Below, in pieces: positions 8,593 through 16,032 of a stretch of DNA of 64,000 bases. The notes below the pieces were generated by a model that was not told the DNA's origin, did not search any database, and saw only the letters and a list, made by a program, of their open reading frames with translations. Every line of letters begins with the position of its first letter. Positions within the stretch are counted from its first letter, which is position 1. The position numbers and the translations under genes are program-made. The DNA comes from Afifellaceae bacterium (GTDB lineage: Bacteria > Pseudomonadota > Alphaproteobacteria > Rhizobiales > Afifellaceae), in contig JANQRH010000028.1 of NCBI GenBank assembly GCA_028284625.1, forward strand, positions 79,289 to 143,288. Direction: 5' to 3'.

Positions 8593-8606
8593 ATTGGTGG
8601 ACCAAT
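8593..8606. promoter_or_regulatory. Putative FadR-type operator 1
   Basis: ATTGGTGGACCAAT is an inverted repeat 12 bases upstream of the regulator start. GntR/FCD regulators typically bind TGGTNNNACCA-like palindromes. It shares the extended form TATTGGTNNNCCAATTT with operator 2 at 8740. Confidence 0.6.
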
Positions 8607-8671
8607 TTGAGATCAAGCGACCACCAGCTCGGTTGTACCTGGCACCTTAGCCTAAATAAAATCGATTTTCT

Positions 8672-8699
8672 TTGCATGACACACGATATGTGGTCTAAT
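8672..8699 (+). promoter_or_regulatory. Possible promoter of the dehydrogenase/lyase/TRAP operon
   Basis: TTGCAT and TCTAAT hexamers are separated by 16 bases in an AT-rich patch between the two operator-like palindromes. A transcript from here would begin near 8706, placing operator 2 just downstream of the start site. Pattern recognition only. Confidence 0.35.
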
Positions 8700-8739
8700 G
8701 GTGGGCGATGAGAACACGCGCAAAGCATCCAGTCTTCGT

Positions 8740-8753
8740 ATTGGTCAGCCAAT
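8740..8753. promoter_or_regulatory. Putative FadR-type operator 2
   Basis: ATTGGTCAGCCAAT, an inverted repeat matching operator 1 in the extended form TATTGGTNNNCCAATTT. It lies at the head of the dehydrogenase operon, 147 bases from operator 1, close to 14 helical turns, which would place both sites on one DNA face. Confidence 0.6.
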
Positions 8754-8762
8754 TTCGAGTGC

Positions 8763-10001
8763 GTGGCGAGGGCACGAAGTCCGCTTCTGAGCCCGGTTCA
8801 TATGGGAGCGCGCGTCGTGTCGCGTGCTGAGACCCAATCGGTGGAAAGCTGGTCTCGCGTCACGACATCGCTCGACATGCCGGTGCCGGAGGCGATGCGT
8901 GCCTGGGTGCTTGGCGATCCCGAAGACCTCAGACTGATCAACAAACCGGTGCCTATACCTGGCAAGGCCGAGGCCCTGGTCCGCATCGACGCCGTGGCCA
9001 TTTGTGCGACGGATCTTGAGGTCATCAAATACGGCACGCCGGCGCTCATTGAGGGCGGACCTCCCTTCAACAAGAACTTCACGCCCGGCCACGAGTATAT
9101 GGGAACTGTTGCCGCGCTGGGTCCGGGGGTCGATGAGTTTGCCGTTGGGGACCGGGTGACTGTGGAGATTCATGCCGGATGCGGACAGTGCAAGCGCTGC
9201 CGCATGGGCATGTATACGAGCTGCCACAATTACGGCTTGAATTACGGTGACCGCGACAAGGGGCACCGCGCGAACGGCTTCACCACGGACGGCGGGTTCG
9301 CCGAGTACGCCGTCAACAATATCAACACCATGATCAAGGTTCCCGACGACATGTCGGACGAGGAGGCTACGCTCGTCGTCACCGCCGGAACTTCGATGTA
9401 TGGACTGACCGAACTGGGCGGCCTGGTGGCTGGCGAAAGCGTCGTGGTGATCGGCCCGGGACCGATCGGCCTCCTGGCTGCAGCGGTAGCGAAATCGCTC
9501 GGCGCAGACCCGGTGATCCTGATCGGAACGCGCGAGAACCGGCTCGCGATCGGACGCGCGCTTGGCGCCGATGTCACGATAAATGCCCGCGAGGAGGACG
9601 TCGTCGCCCGTGTCAAAGCGCACTGCGCCAAGGGTGCCGACTACGTCATCGACTGCGCGGGAACCGAGGAAACGGTCAATCAGTCCGTCCACATGACCAA
9701 CCGCGGCGGGCGCGTGTGTCTGGCAGCGTTTCCCAAGGAGCCGGTCAACTTCGACATCGGTTACCTCGCCGTCAACAACATCTACCTCTACGGCATCCGG
9801 GGCGAGGGCCGGTCAGCAACCCACCGGGCGATGGCCTTCATGGCCGAGAAGCGTTTCGACGCCAGCAAGATCCATACCCACACATTCCCGATGGAAGACC
9901 TGCCGACCGCTCTGCGCTACGCGCGCGACCGAGTGGACGATGCCATCAAGGTGGTCGTGGCCATCGGCGGTCAGGCCGGTGAGAAGTCCGATGCGGCGTG
10001 A
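8763..10001 (+). CDS. Zinc-dependent alcohol dehydrogenase (MDR family)
   Basis: A medium-chain zinc alcohol dehydrogenase. The catalytic-zinc region reads ICATDLEVIKYG and GHEYMGTVAALG; the structural zinc site is the four-cysteine cluster in GCGQCKRCRMGMYTSC; the nucleotide fold is VIGPGPIGLLAAA. Core homology begins at MRAWVL, near residue 44 of the track ORF. The start is uncertain: GTG 8763 (track), GTG 8817 with GGGAG upstream, or ATG 8877 just before the domain. It heads the plus-strand catabolic operon controlled by the FadR-type regulator and is followed by the DapA-like lyase. It would oxidise a polyol or hydroxy acid with NAD(P); the substrate is unknown. Confidence 0.9.
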   Translation: MARARSPLLSPVHMGARVVSRAETQSVESWSRVTTSLDMPVPEAMRAWVLGDPEDLRLINKPVPIPGKAEALVRIDAVAICATDLEVIKYGTPALIEGGPPFNKNFTPGHEYMGTVAALGPGVDEFAVGDRVTVEIHAGCGQCKRCRMGMYTSCHNYGLNYGDRDKGHRANGFTTDGGFAEYAVNNINTMIKVPDDMSDEEATLVVTAGTSMYGLTELGGLVAGESVVVIGPGPIGLLAAAVAKSLGADPVILIGTRENRLAIGRALGADVTINAREEDVVARVKAHCAKGADYVIDCAGTEETVNQSVHMTNRGGRVCLAAFPKEPVNFDIGYLAVNNIYLYGIRGEGRSATHRAMAFMAEKRFDASKIHTHTFPMEDLPTALRYARDRVDDAIKVVVAIGGQAGEKSDAA

Positions 10002-10037
10002 GCGAGAGGCAGGCCTAGTAATGGAAGCGACCTCCCG

Positions 10038-10964
10038 ATGACAAAGGCACAGCGAGGCATCTATGCCGCCGCTATTTCACCGTTCGGACCGGGCGGCGGC
10101 CTCGATGCGGCCAAGCTGATCGCCTATTGCCAATACCTCCTTTCCGACGGCGGTTGCGACGGCGTCGCGCCCACGGGCACCACCGGCGAAGGCACATCCA
10201 TCTCAATGCAAGCTCGCCTGGCGTTGCCGGCGGCTTTCTCCGCGGCCGGAATCGCACGAGACCGAGTTATCCCTGGAACCGGCAGTTGCTCGGCCGACGA
10301 CACCGTGGCTCTCACGCGAGCCTGCGTCGACGAAGGATATTTCAATGTCCTGGTGCTGCCGCCGTTTTACTACAAGAACGCCGGCGATGACGGCCTCTAC
10401 GACTATTATGCCCGGCTGATCGACCGCGTCGGCGACGACCGTTTGCGCATCTACCTCTATCACTTCCCGCAAATGTCGATGACGCCGCTATCCACCGACC
10501 TGGTGAAGCGTCTCAAGGCGGACTTCGGCCCAGTCATCGCCGGCGTGAAGGATTCCAGCGGCGACTTCGAGCAAACAAGGGCTTTCGCCGAAGCCACAGG
10601 CGGGGTGGACGCAGACTTCGATATTTATCCTTCGAGCGAAGCGTTTCTGTTCGACGGCTTGGCGGTCGGATGCGCTGGAGTGATTTCCGGTTCCACCAAC
10701 GCGTTCGCAAACGGCGTTCAGGCGGCGCTTGCTGCAAGCGGCCCCGCTCGAGAGACGGCGTTTGAGAGGGTCAAGGCCGCACGGGCGATCGCTCAAAAAT
10801 ACCCGCTCATGGCGGCGATGAAACGCATTGAGGCGTGGCGTAGCGGTGACGATGGCTGGCTGCGGATGGCGCCGCCACTTCGGCCGCTCACGCCCGACCA
10901 GGAATCCACACTCCGCGCCGATCTAAAGACTTTGGAAAGCGAAGCTGACATGGCCGCGGAGTGA
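10038..10964 (+). CDS. DapA-family aldolase/lyase (dihydrodipicolinate synthase-like)
   Basis: A 308-residue TIM-barrel class I aldolase of the DapA/NanA family. Visible motifs: VAPTGTTGEGTSIS (pyruvate carboxylate loop), VLPPFYYKNAGDDG, YLYHFPQ (catalytic Tyr region) and VIAGVKDSSGD (Schiff-base Lys). Because it sits between a dehydrogenase and a TRAP importer under a FadR-type regulator, it is more likely a catabolic aldolase or dehydratase for a 2-keto acid than the lysine-biosynthetic enzyme. The YHFPQ variant of the usual YN(V)P region supports a non-lysine role. The stop is followed by a small GC hairpin before the TRAP genes. Confidence 0.88.
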   Translation: MTKAQRGIYAAAISPFGPGGGLDAAKLIAYCQYLLSDGGCDGVAPTGTTGEGTSISMQARLALPAAFSAAGIARDRVIPGTGSCSADDTVALTRACVDEGYFNVLVLPPFYYKNAGDDGLYDYYARLIDRVGDDRLRIYLYHFPQMSMTPLSTDLVKRLKADFGPVIAGVKDSSGDFEQTRAFAEATGGVDADFDIYPSSEAFLFDGLAVGCAGVISGSTNAFANGVQAALAASGPARETAFERVKAARAIAQKYPLMAAMKRIEAWRSGDDGWLRMAPPLRPLTPDQESTLRADLKTLESEADMAAE

Positions 10965-10968
10965 CCCG

Positions 10969-10984
10969 CCGGCCAAACGGCCGG
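10969..10984 (+). other. Small intercistronic stem-loop between DapA-like and TRAP genes
   Basis: CCGGCC and GGCCGG arms with a four-base AAAC loop lie just after the DapA-like stop codon. No T-run follows, so it is more likely an mRNA-processing or stability element than a full terminator. Confidence 0.45.
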
Positions 10985-11061
10985 ATACGAGCCGCCTGAC
11001 GATCTTCCGCTCGGCGCCAAAATCGCCCCGGGTGCAACAGAAACTGAAGGGAGGATACGCG

Positions 11062-12123
11062 ATGAAACACAAACTCAAGATGCTGACCGTGTCGGCAGCC
11101 ATCACGGCCTTTGGCGCCACAGCCATGGCCGACGAGATCACCTTGCGCATTGGTTCCGGCCATCCGCCGGGCGTCGTCTATGCCGGGCTGATGATCGACT
11201 ACTTCCAGCCGGAGCTGAAGAAGCGTGTCGAGGAACGCACCGACCACACCATCAACTTTGTCGAGGGTTACTCAGGCTCAATCGTCAAGGTGACGGAGGT
11301 TCTTGAAGGCGTACAAGACGGCATCATCGATATCGGCGGCTTTTGCTATTGCTTCGAGCCGTCGAACTTGCCGCTGCATGCCTTCCAGGTGATGCTACCA
11401 TTTGGCACCATGGACCCGGTGCAAAGCCTGAAGGTCGCGCAGGATGTCTACGCGGAGGTGCCGTATCTGACGGACGTCTTTGAGGATAAGTTCAATCAGA
11501 TACTGCTCTCTCGAATCGCCGATGGTGGATACAATCTCGGCACGAGCTTCCCGTGGGAAGATCTATCGGACCTTAAGGACCAGAAGATTGCCGGCGCGGG
11601 CTTGAACCTGAACTGGCTTGAATATGCCGGTGTCTCCCCCGTGCAGAGCTCGCTGGCGACCGCCTACACAGAGATGAACACGAACGTGTACGAAGGCTGG
11701 ATCATGTTCCCCTCCGCTTGGGTGAACCTGAAGCTCTATGAGCCGGGCCCTTACTACACGTTGATCGGCTTTGGTTCGATGACCTGGCATGGCCTGACCA
11801 TCAACAAGGAGACGTATGACGGCTTGCCGGACGACGTGAAGGAGATCTTGCACGAGGTCGCCGCCGACTACGAAGAGCAGACGGGCATCGTCAACCAGAA
11901 GGAATATGACCGCCTTGTCGAAGAGCTTCGCGGGCTGATCACGGTCAGCGAAATCGATCCGGACGTGCGGAAGGCGTGGGCGGAGTCGCTGGCGAACTGG
12001 CCGCAATCGCTGGCGGACGATCTCAATGGTCAGGGCTTGCCGGCGAGCGAGGTTCTGAACCTCGTGCTGGATAAGGCCGAAGAGCGCGGCTACACTTGGC
12101 CGGTTCGTTACGAGATCAACTGA
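11062..12123 (+). CDS. TRAP transporter substrate-binding protein (DctP family)
   Basis: A 353-residue periplasmic binding protein of a TRAP transporter. The signal peptide ends near ALA-type ATAMADEI; the mature domain opens with TLRIGSGHPPGVVYAG. GGGAGGATACGCG just before ATG 11062 fixes the start, ten codons into the track ORF. DctP-type proteins bind organic acids through a conserved Arg and pass them to the DctQM permease, encoded directly downstream. A 13-pair stem-loop (12135-12164) follows the stop codon and probably raises binding-protein expression relative to the permease. Confidence 0.92.
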   Translation: MKHKLKMLTVSAAITAFGATAMADEITLRIGSGHPPGVVYAGLMIDYFQPELKKRVEERTDHTINFVEGYSGSIVKVTEVLEGVQDGIIDIGGFCYCFEPSNLPLHAFQVMLPFGTMDPVQSLKVAQDVYAEVPYLTDVFEDKFNQILLSRIADGGYNLGTSFPWEDLSDLKDQKIAGAGLNLNWLEYAGVSPVQSSLATAYTEMNTNVYEGWIMFPSAWVNLKLYEPGPYYTLIGFGSMTWHGLTINKETYDGLPDDVKEILHEVAADYEEQTGIVNQKEYDRLVEELRGLITVSEIDPDVRKAWAESLANWPQSLADDLNGQGLPASEVLNLVLDKAEERGYTWPVRYEIN

Positions 12124-12134
12124 CGGTTTCCACC

Positions 12135-12164
12135 TTGCGTGTCGCGCCGTCGCGCGGCACGTAA
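12135..12164 (+). other. Stem-loop between TRAP binding-protein and permease genes
   Basis: The arms TTGCGTGTCGCGC and GCGCGGCACGTAA pair over 13 positions (two G-T wobbles) around a CGTC tetraloop, starting 11 bases after the DctP stop codon. No T-run follows. The position between binding-protein and permease genes matches known mRNA-stabilising or attenuating hairpins such as that between malE and malF. Confidence 0.7.
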
Positions 12165-12193
12165 TCTCACCGGACGAAGAGGCCCGTGCATCT

Positions 12194-12703
12194 GTGGCCC
12201 TGATACGCCTCAGCGACTTCATCACCAAGACCCTGATGATCTTGGCCGCAATCTGGGCGTTCGTCCTCTGCTTCTTCATTTTGGCGGATATCATTTTCCG
12301 CGCGGCCAACATGCCGCTGCAGGGCACCAAGGAAATCGTGGCCAACTCGGTCGTGATGATCGTCTTCCTGCAGGTGGGATTTGCGGTGCGCAGCCGCTCC
12401 ATGTTGCAGGCCGACTTTCTGATCCAGACGTTTAACCCTCAGGTGCGCAGAATCTTCGTCGTGCTCGGATACCTGCTTGGCGCCGCGTTCTTCTTGTTTT
12501 TGCTTAAAGCTGGGATCACACCGGCGCTCAGGTCCTTCGCCAATGGCGAGTTCGACGGCGAGGGCGCCTTGCGGGTACCGGTTTGGCCAGCGCGCTTCAT
12601 GATTATTTTCGGCGGCGGGCTCGCGGGGCTCAACTACCTCATCTTGTGCGTCATAGAGCTTTTTGGCCTCAAGTCCCAAGAGCTCGACTTGGTTGCGGAC
12701 TGA
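12194..12703 (+). CDS. TRAP transporter small permease (DctQ family)
   Basis: A 169-residue membrane protein with about four transmembrane helices, the small DctQ subunit of a TRAP importer. The helix-2 region FILADIIFRAANMPLQGTKEIV and the following VFLQVGFAVRSRSMLQADFL are typical. It starts with GTG at 12194. It lies between the DctP and DctM genes and pairs with DctM in the inner membrane. The C-terminal tail is soluble and unremarkable. Confidence 0.88.
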   Translation: MALIRLSDFITKTLMILAAIWAFVLCFFILADIIFRAANMPLQGTKEIVANSVVMIVFLQVGFAVRSRSMLQADFLIQTFNPQVRRIFVVLGYLLGAAFFLFLLKAGITPALRSFANGEFDGEGALRVPVWPARFMIIFGGGLAGLNYLILCVIELFGLKSQELDLVAD

Positions 12704-12708
12704 GCCCC

Positions 12709-14058
12709 GTGTTCGACGTCGGCACCGCAACGATCATTATCGCCATGTTGCTGGGGCTGGTACTGCTTGGCGTGCACGTCGCTGTGGCGCTGGGCGTGAC
12801 GAGCGCCGTCGGCATATATGCGGTCACCGGCAAGGTGCGGATTGTCGAGGCGACCCTGGCCAGCACGGCGGCGGAAGCGCTGCGCGACTTCACCTTCGCG
12901 GTCATTCCGCTCTTCATGCTCATGGGCGAGTTCATCGCCCGGTCAGGCGCCATTACCAACATCTACGCCGCGATCAATCGAGGCCTGAAACGCGTGCCCG
13001 CGCGACTTGCCATCGCCACAGTGCTCGGCAACACGATGTTCTCCTTCGTCACCGGCGTCAGCATCGCTTCGGCGGCGGCGTTCTCGCGGATCGCCTATCC
13101 GGAGATGAGGGCATACCAGTACCATCGCGGCTTTGCGCTCGGGTCCATCGCCGGGTCGAGCGTGCTTGGCATGCTGATTCCGCCAAGCGTCCTCATGATC
13201 GTGTGGGGCATCCTGACGGAGCAATCGATCGGCGCACTGTTTCTGGCCGGTGTCCTGCCGGGCCTCATGCTGGCCAGCATGTTTTTGATCTACATTGTCG
13301 GGATCGCGATCCTGCGGCCCGAGATGGTCGGCGAAGAGGGGTTCGGCAAAGCTGCAGAAAAGGTCAAGCCGGTGGCTCATGACGATGGTGCACCGCTGGA
13401 CCCCGTAACGGTCGTGACCAGCATATTGGGAGTTGGCTTCATTATCGCCGCAGTGCTCGGCGGGATCTGGTTTGGTGTGTTCACGCCCACCGAAGGGGCG
13501 GGGGCAGGGGCGGCTCTTGCGCTGCTCTTCGCAATGGCAAACGGCATGCGCTTCAAGATGTTCGTTTCGGCCATCTATGCCGTCGGCAAAACCGCCGCCC
13601 CAATCCTGATCCTGCTTTTCGCCGCCGCACTTTATTCCCGGACCCTCGCCATGACCGGCGTAACCACAGCCATTCGGGAATATTTCATCCAGTCGGGACT
13701 AGAGCCCTGGATGGTGCTGGCGATCATCGTCTTGATCTGGTTCATCCTGGGCATGCTGATCGACAGCATCTCGATCATGCTGTTGACCGTGCCGATCGTT
13801 GAGCCGATCGCGACCGCTTTTGGCTACGACCGTCTCGCCTTCGCGATGATTGGTATCCTGGCCATCGAAGCGGGTCTGCTCACGCCGCCCTTCGGACTCC
13901 TGATCTATACGGTCAAGGCCGCCATTCGGGACCCAGACGTCGGTGTGCAGCAGATATTCAAGAGCTCAGTGCCATATTGGTGCATCATGCTTCTGGCCGT
14001 GGCGCTGATCCTGTTGTTCCCCGGAATCGCCAACTATCTGCCGTCCGTTCTGATGTGA
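12709..14058 (+). CDS. TRAP transporter large permease (DctM family)
   Basis: A 449-residue polytopic membrane protein, the DctM transport subunit of the TRAP importer. The track ORF starts 42 codons earlier, inside DctQ, but the DctM N-terminus (FDVGTATIIIAMLLGLVLLG) begins at the GTG at 12709, five bases after the DctQ stop. Conserved elements include the FTFAVIPLFMLMGEF segment, GSSVLGMLIPPSVLMIVWG and GMLIDSISIMLLTVPI. It imports substrate with a sodium gradient in this family. It completes the DctPQM set of the catabolic island. Confidence 0.92.
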   Translation: MFDVGTATIIIAMLLGLVLLGVHVAVALGVTSAVGIYAVTGKVRIVEATLASTAAEALRDFTFAVIPLFMLMGEFIARSGAITNIYAAINRGLKRVPARLAIATVLGNTMFSFVTGVSIASAAAFSRIAYPEMRAYQYHRGFALGSIAGSSVLGMLIPPSVLMIVWGILTEQSIGALFLAGVLPGLMLASMFLIYIVGIAILRPEMVGEEGFGKAAEKVKPVAHDDGAPLDPVTVVTSILGVGFIIAAVLGGIWFGVFTPTEGAGAGAALALLFAMANGMRFKMFVSAIYAVGKTAAPILILLFAAALYSRTLAMTGVTTAIREYFIQSGLEPWMVLAIIVLIWFILGMLIDSISIMLLTVPIVEPIATAFGYDRLAFAMIGILAIEAGLLTPPFGLLIYTVKAAIRDPDVGVQQIFKSSVPYWCIMLLAVALILLFPGIANYLPSVLM

Positions 14059-14095
14059 GCGGGCGGGTCTGTCCGAATTTCCAGGAGTGCCACGA

Positions 14096-14401
14096 ATGCC
14101 AGCCTATTGGGTCGCACGTGCCAGGATCGACGATCCGGTCGAGTACAAGAAATACACCGATCTCGTGCCGGCTATCGTCGCCAGATACGGCGGCAAGGTG
14201 CTCGCTCGTGGCGGCCGTTTTCAGATCATGGAGGGGCCGGACACCTTCCACCGTTTCGTCGTCATCGAGTTTCCCGACCTGGAGACCGGCGCTGCGTGCT
14301 TTCAGTCTGACGAGTACGAGGCGGCGGCGCGCTATCGGCGTGCCGATGGCGTGGGGCGGGTGGAAACCATCATGGTGGAAGGCGGCGACGCCACAAAGTG
14401 A
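14096..14401 (+). CDS. DUF1330 family protein
   Basis: A 101-residue protein of the DUF1330 family, small ferredoxin-like-fold proteins of unknown activity. Typical features are the opening AYWVARARIDDPVEYKKYTD, the GGKVLARGG loop and the VVIEFPDLETGAACFQSDEY segment. CAGGAGTGCCACGA precedes the ATG at 14096, three codons into the track ORF. It lies in the plus-strand operon between DctM and the quinone-oxidoreductase-like gene. By resemblance to dimeric alpha-beta barrel enzymes it might act on a pathway intermediate; no function is established. Confidence 0.88.
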   Translation: MPAYWVARARIDDPVEYKKYTDLVPAIVARYGGKVLARGGRFQIMEGPDTFHRFVVIEFPDLETGAACFQSDEYEAAARYRRADGVGRVETIMVEGGDATK

Positions 14402-14446
14402 CCGCGGGGTCCCGTACCCGAAACTCAAGCTCTCGGAGCAGCATAG

Positions 14447-15421
14447 ATGAAGATCCAGCGAGTGGTCGTGCACGCGCAAGGCGGACCGGAAGTCATGGTC
14501 CTTGAAGAGGCGGAACTCGCGCCGCCCGGTCCCGGAGAGGTTCAGCTCCAGCAAACGGCGATCGGCCTCAACTATATGGATGTCTATCAGCGCTCCGGCG
14601 CCTATCCGTTGACGCTGCCGAGTGGGCTCGGGCTGGAAGCCGCCGGTGTCGTCACGGCGGTTGGCGAGGGGGTCGAGGATATCGGTGTTGGCGCTCGCGT
14701 GGCCTACGGCCCGGTCCTCGGGGCTTATGCCAGCCACCGCAATGCTCCTGCGGGACGTGTCGTCAAGATTCCCGATGGCGTTTCCGATGAAACCGCAGCA
14801 GCTGCGCTGATGAAGGGCCTCACGGTGGAGTATCTGCTGACCCGCACGCACAAGGTGTCTGCGGGCGAGGACGTGCTGTTCTACGCCGCCTCGGGGGGCG
14901 TCGGACAGATCGCCGGCCAGTGGGGCAAACATCTCGGCGCGCGCATGATTGGCGTGACCTCCGGCGCGGAGAACTGCAAGAACATCCTTCAAGTGGGTTA
15001 TGCCGAGGCGATCGATCGCAAAGCCGAGGATATCGCCGAACGCGTCCGGGAGCTGACCGGCGGCAAGGGCGTTCCGGTGGTCTACGACAGCATCGGGGCG
15101 GCGACGTTCGATGCTTCCATCAAGAGCCTTGCGACATACGGTCTGTTCGTCTCCTTCGGCGCTACCACAGGAGAAGCCCCTCCGGTCCCACCCAGCCTAT
15201 TGCAGCACAGCGGGTCGCTCTATTTCACCCGGCCAACGCTTGCCGACTACATGAAGGCGCGGGAGGACCTTGAGCGAGCGTCAAGCGAACTCTTCCGGCT
15301 GATCGGCGAGGGCGCCATCGCTATCAACATCGGCCAGCGGTGGCCCCTGTCGGATGTCGCCGAAGCCCACCGAGCACTGGAAGCTGGCGAAACCACCGGC
15401 TCGACAATCTTCACGCCGTAG
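14447..15421 (+). CDS. NADPH:quinone oxidoreductase-like MDR protein (Qor type)
   Basis: A 324-residue zinc-free medium-chain reductase of the quinone oxidoreductase type. The QOR signature is seen in AIGLNYMDVYQRSGAYP near residue 40, LPSGLGLEAAGVV, and the NADPH fold YAASGGVGQIAGQWGKHLGA around residue 150. The zinc-binding cysteines of alcohol dehydrogenases are absent. GGAG precedes the ATG. It is the last gene of the apparent operon that begins with the alcohol dehydrogenase. It may reduce an enone or quinone intermediate of the pathway. Confidence 0.9.
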   Translation: MKIQRVVVHAQGGPEVMVLEEAELAPPGPGEVQLQQTAIGLNYMDVYQRSGAYPLTLPSGLGLEAAGVVTAVGEGVEDIGVGARVAYGPVLGAYASHRNAPAGRVVKIPDGVSDETAAAALMKGLTVEYLLTRTHKVSAGEDVLFYAASGGVGQIAGQWGKHLGARMIGVTSGAENCKNILQVGYAEAIDRKAEDIAERVRELTGGKGVPVVYDSIGAATFDASIKSLATYGLFVSFGATTGEAPPVPPSLLQHSGSLYFTRPTLADYMKAREDLERASSELFRLIGEGAIAINIGQRWPLSDVAEAHRALEAGETTGSTIFTP

Positions 15422-15578
15422 GCGAGGAACCCGCAACACCGCCAGAAGTCACTTCGCTGACGTGATCGGGCTGCACGATCCGGGCAGTTTCGGCCGAGTT
15501 CGAGCTGAGTTGACACCAATCAATTTGCCCTCGGCGCACTCCCGTAAAGTGGCAAAAACGCTGAACAGGAGAGCGGCC

Positions 15579-15995
15579 ATGGCAATGCTGCGGGTCAGTG
15601 ATCTGATGAGCGGTGCGCCGGAGGTGGTGTCGTCGGACACCCCTCTTCATCAGGTCTTGCAGAAGATGAACCGGGCCGGATATCGACATTTGCCGGTCGT
15701 TGACGATGGCCAATTGGTTGGCATTGTCACGGATCGCGACGTCCGTCTGGCGGTCAACTCTCCGGTTCTCGGCGAGGCGGTGGAGACCGCACGCGAAGAC
15801 GTCTTAGATGGAATCCAAGTCATCGACTGCATGACCCCAAATCCGCAATGCGTGACGTCAGACACGCCGCTTCATGAAGCAGCCGACCTTCTCTCTCTCA
15901 ACAAGTTTGGCGCTATGCCGGTCGTAGACGACCAGAAACTCGTTGGCATCATCAGCTATATCGACTTTCTTCGGCACTACGCCGCGCAACGCTGA
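15579..15995 (+). CDS. CBS-domain protein
   Basis: A 138-residue protein made of two CBS motifs, each with the pattern D-T-P-L-H ... V-VDD--LVGI. The first spans about residues 5-60 (VSDLMSGAPEVVSSDTPL) and the second about 75-135 (VIDCMTPNPQCVTSDTPL). Such stand-alone CBS pairs bind adenine nucleotides and sense energy status. ACAGGAGAGCGGCC precedes ATG 15579, 75 codons inside the track ORF. It is 157 bases past the Qor-like gene and probably has its own promoter. Its target cannot be inferred. Confidence 0.9.
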   Translation: MAMLRVSDLMSGAPEVVSSDTPLHQVLQKMNRAGYRHLPVVDDGQLVGIVTDRDVRLAVNSPVLGEAVETAREDVLDGIQVIDCMTPNPQCVTSDTPLHEAADLLSLNKFGAMPVVDDQKLVGIISYIDFLRHYAAQR

Positions 15996-16032
15996 TTGTG
16001 TACGATTTTGCGGCTGTCCTGAGTCCGTCCGA

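Noticed and set aside
8745-9692. 315-aa minus-strand ORF
   Set aside because: Antisense to the zinc alcohol dehydrogenase, which has intact zinc and nucleotide motifs.
12583-12708. Apparent N-terminal extension of DctM over DctQ
   Set aside because: The extension is the out-of-frame reading of the DctQ gene; the family N-terminus starts at GTG 12709.
13985-14992. 335-aa minus-strand ORF
   Set aside because: Runs antisense across the DctM end, DUF1330 and Qor-like genes; no motifs and no ribosome-binding site pattern.
15996-16032. Possible bidirectional terminator between the CBS gene and the second HyuB
   Set aside because: Only a short GATCATGATC palindrome is present, with no long stem or T-run.
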